Source of the DNA: G039029935 sp039029935 | GTDB lineage: Bacteria > Chloroflexota > Anaerolineae > Caldilineales > Caldilineaceae | Reading direction: 5' to 3' | DNA length: 6,663 bases | NCBI GenBank assembly: GCA_039029935.1 | Contig: JBCCFC010000774.1 | Coordinates: forward strand, 1-6,663 | Shown: one piece after another, positions 5,644 to 6,663 of the stretch | Layout: every line of letters begins with the position of its first letter | Numbering within the stretch: position 1 is the first letter of the stretch | Notes under the pieces: generated by a model | Seen by the model: the letters and a program-made list of their open reading frames with translations, nothing else | What the model was told of the DNA's origin: nothing | Database searches by the model: none | Position numbers and translations under genes: made by a program

Positions 5644-6630
5644 TTAACCTTGCCAGAGCATAGTGTCGACATCGCCAGGAATATCCAGTTCTGCAGGGAA
5701 ATCTTGATAGAGAATTTGTTCCCCCTCGCGTTCAAAGGCAACCTTCCCTGTCTCTTTATCCCATCCCTTCACATCCTCCCGTCGCACCTTACCCACAGGC
5801 GTATCCAGCACAATCCGCACACCGTTGGTCCAAGATGATGTAGACCAATATAAATTGTCCATCAGCCCAAACAGACGGTCCAAAGAGACGCGGAAGGTCG
5901 CTGAATAGAAGATTGGATCAGGGATGAAGAGGTTGATGGGGCGTGCATCCAGTTCGTCTAGCTCGCGTAAAAGTTTTTGCAACACGGCAGGGTGGTCATT
6001 GATCCCACGCAAGATTGGAAATTGGCTATAGCACCGGACACCATAGGATTGCAATCGTTTGATCCCGGCAACAACTTCCTCTGTCAACTCATAGGGGTGA
6101 ACGATGTGTAGAAAGATTCGTGCGCGGTGTCTACCAAGGAGTTCGCACACCTTTTCCGAAAGCACTTTCGGGGCAAAGACAACGTTGCGTGTGTGGATGC
6201 GTATCTCTGTCACGGATGTTTCCGCTTTTAGCTGGTCAAACACTTTTTCTAAAAAGCGGAAAGGAACATTTAATGGGTCCCCACCAGAGAGGATGATTTC
6301 TTCCACTTCGGGGTGTTGCTTTAAATACGCAAGCACCTTGCTCAGTCTCCGTTCCAACTCTGGCAACTCATCCTGATGCATCTCTGCCAAAACATCCTGA
6401 CGAAAACAGTACATACAATGCCCAGCGCACCTGTCCGTGAGCAGGAACAGTGCGCGCTGGCTATATTTGTGAATCAGAATGCTATCTAACTCGTTTGGCA
6501 TGTTTGTGCGGTCGTGAACAAAGTCTGCAACCTCATGATCAACCCGCAAATTGAGTCGTTCATCCGTTGGATAGACAACTTTATACCTTATTTTTGTGCA
6601 AAAAGAAGGGGTTTCAACTATTTCGTGCAA
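5644..6630 (-). CDS. Radical SAM, PLP-dependent aminomutase of the lysine 2,3-aminomutase (KamA/EpmB) family; N-terminus probably truncated
   Basis: Such enzymes move an alpha-amino group to the beta carbon using a 5'-deoxyadenosyl radical and PLP. The [4Fe-4S] motif is CAGHCMYC (Cys68, Cys72, Cys75). Other family motifs are LSGGDP (114-119), EIRIHTRN (142-149), HIVHP (175-179), QFPILRGIND (203-212) and LDTPVGK (275-281). Lys281 is the likely PLP lysine and Asp276 and Asp238 match the Asp pair that binds the lysine epsilon-amine in Clostridium KamA. The DTPVGK loop is shorter than KamA's DAPGGGGK. At 328 residues it lacks KamA's N- and C-terminal extensions. Family-like sequence begins near IRYKVV (14-19), just where a 29-bp tandem repeat ends. 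The open frame starts at TTG 6628-6630, with an in-frame TGA shortly upstream and no Shine-Dalgarno; the first ATG (6499-6501, Met44) would cut deeper. Substrate (lysine, glutamate, arginine or EF-P) is not determined. Confidence 0.88.
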   Translation of the reverse strand: MHEIVETPSFCTKIRYKVVYPTDERLNLRVDHEVADFVHDRTNMPNELDSILIHKYSQRALFLLTDRCAGHCMYCFRQDVLAEMHQDELPELERRLSKVLAYLKQHPEVEEIILSGGDPLNVPFRFLEKVFDQLKAETSVTEIRIHTRNVVFAPKVLSEKVCELLGRHRARIFLHIVHPYELTEEVVAGIKRLQSYGVRCYSQFPILRGINDHPAVLQKLLRELDELDARPINLFIPDPIFYSATFRVSLDRLFGLMDNLYWSTSSWTNGVRIVLDTPVGKVRREDVKGWDKETGKVAFEREGEQILYQDFPAELDIPGDVDTMLWQG

Positions 6631-6649
6631 AGAGAAAGGGTTTCAATTT
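6592..6649. repeat. 29-bp tandem duplication at the aminomutase 5' end
   Basis: Two adjacent 29-bp units (6592-6620 and 6621-6649) agree at 24 of 29 positions around the shared core GTGCAAA...AGAA...GGGTTTCAA. A degenerate third unit may begin at 6646 (TTTCG then AAGAGA). The period is not a multiple of three. The array covers the apparent TTG start and the first codons of the aminomutase frame, so the encoded N-terminal dozen residues are probably repeat-derived. It may continue beyond the window. Confidence 0.75.
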
Positions 6650-6663
6650 CGAAGAGAGAGCGA

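Noticed and set aside
6570..6650. Sigma-70 promoter for the aminomutase: TTGAAA occurs in each 29-bp unit with possible -10 boxes 17 bp on, plus a TATAAA near 6580
   Set aside because: The -10 hexamers at correct spacing match consensus poorly, and the good TATAAA has no -35 at proper distance and lies within the coding frame.
6592..6663. Edge of a CRISPR array (repeat-like GGGTTTCAA)
   Set aside because: The two copies are directly adjacent with a 29-bp period, so there is no room for spacers, and copies differ at five positions. It is a plain tandem duplication.

Overview
This 6.7 kb bacterial window carries four genes on the minus strand and a transposase remnant at its left edge. Base composition is moderate, with AT-rich intergenic DNA. 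The phylum cannot be fixed from the sequence. IS200-type debris, coding minisatellites and dispersed palindromes suggest a repeat-rich genome such as a cyanobacterium or a filamentous gammaproteobacterium, but that is only a guess.

Right to left, in the direction of transcription: (1) 6630-5644, a radical-SAM/PLP aminomutase of the KamA/EpmB family whose N-terminus is short and begins inside a 29-bp tandem duplication. (2) 5613-3430, a P1B-like P-type ATPase only 30 bp downstream and probably co-transcribed. It has all the ATPase catalytic motifs but lacks the intramembrane CPC motif and any metal-binding HMA domain. (3) A 442-bp intergenic region holding a terminator-like palindrome (3309-3395), a 198-bp MITE-like element (3107-3304) and a strong Shine-Dalgarno. 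(4) 2987-1263, a complete NodU/CmcH/TobZ-type O-carbamoyltransferase. (5) A 111-bp gap holding a second copy of the palindrome (1181-1261). (6) 1151-111, an NRPS-type adenylation domain cut off just after core motif A5. (7) 2-124 on the plus strand, a fragment of an IS200/IS605 TnpA transposase with its HUH motif. The broken ends of (6) and (7) meet tail to tail at about position 120.

An aminomutase, a carbamoyltransferase and an adenylation domain are tailoring and activation functions often found together in natural-product clusters, for example those that use beta-amino acids and carbamoylated sugars. The window may be the edge of such a cluster, damaged by rearrangement; this is inference. 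The most noteworthy non-coding signals are the two homologous palindromes placed just after stop codons, with a compensatory base-pair change between copies, and the MITE-like element with TA at both ends. Two genes also carry in-frame 12- or 15-bp tandem repeat expansions in linker regions. I see no tRNA, rRNA, CRISPR array or convincing sigma-70 promoter.
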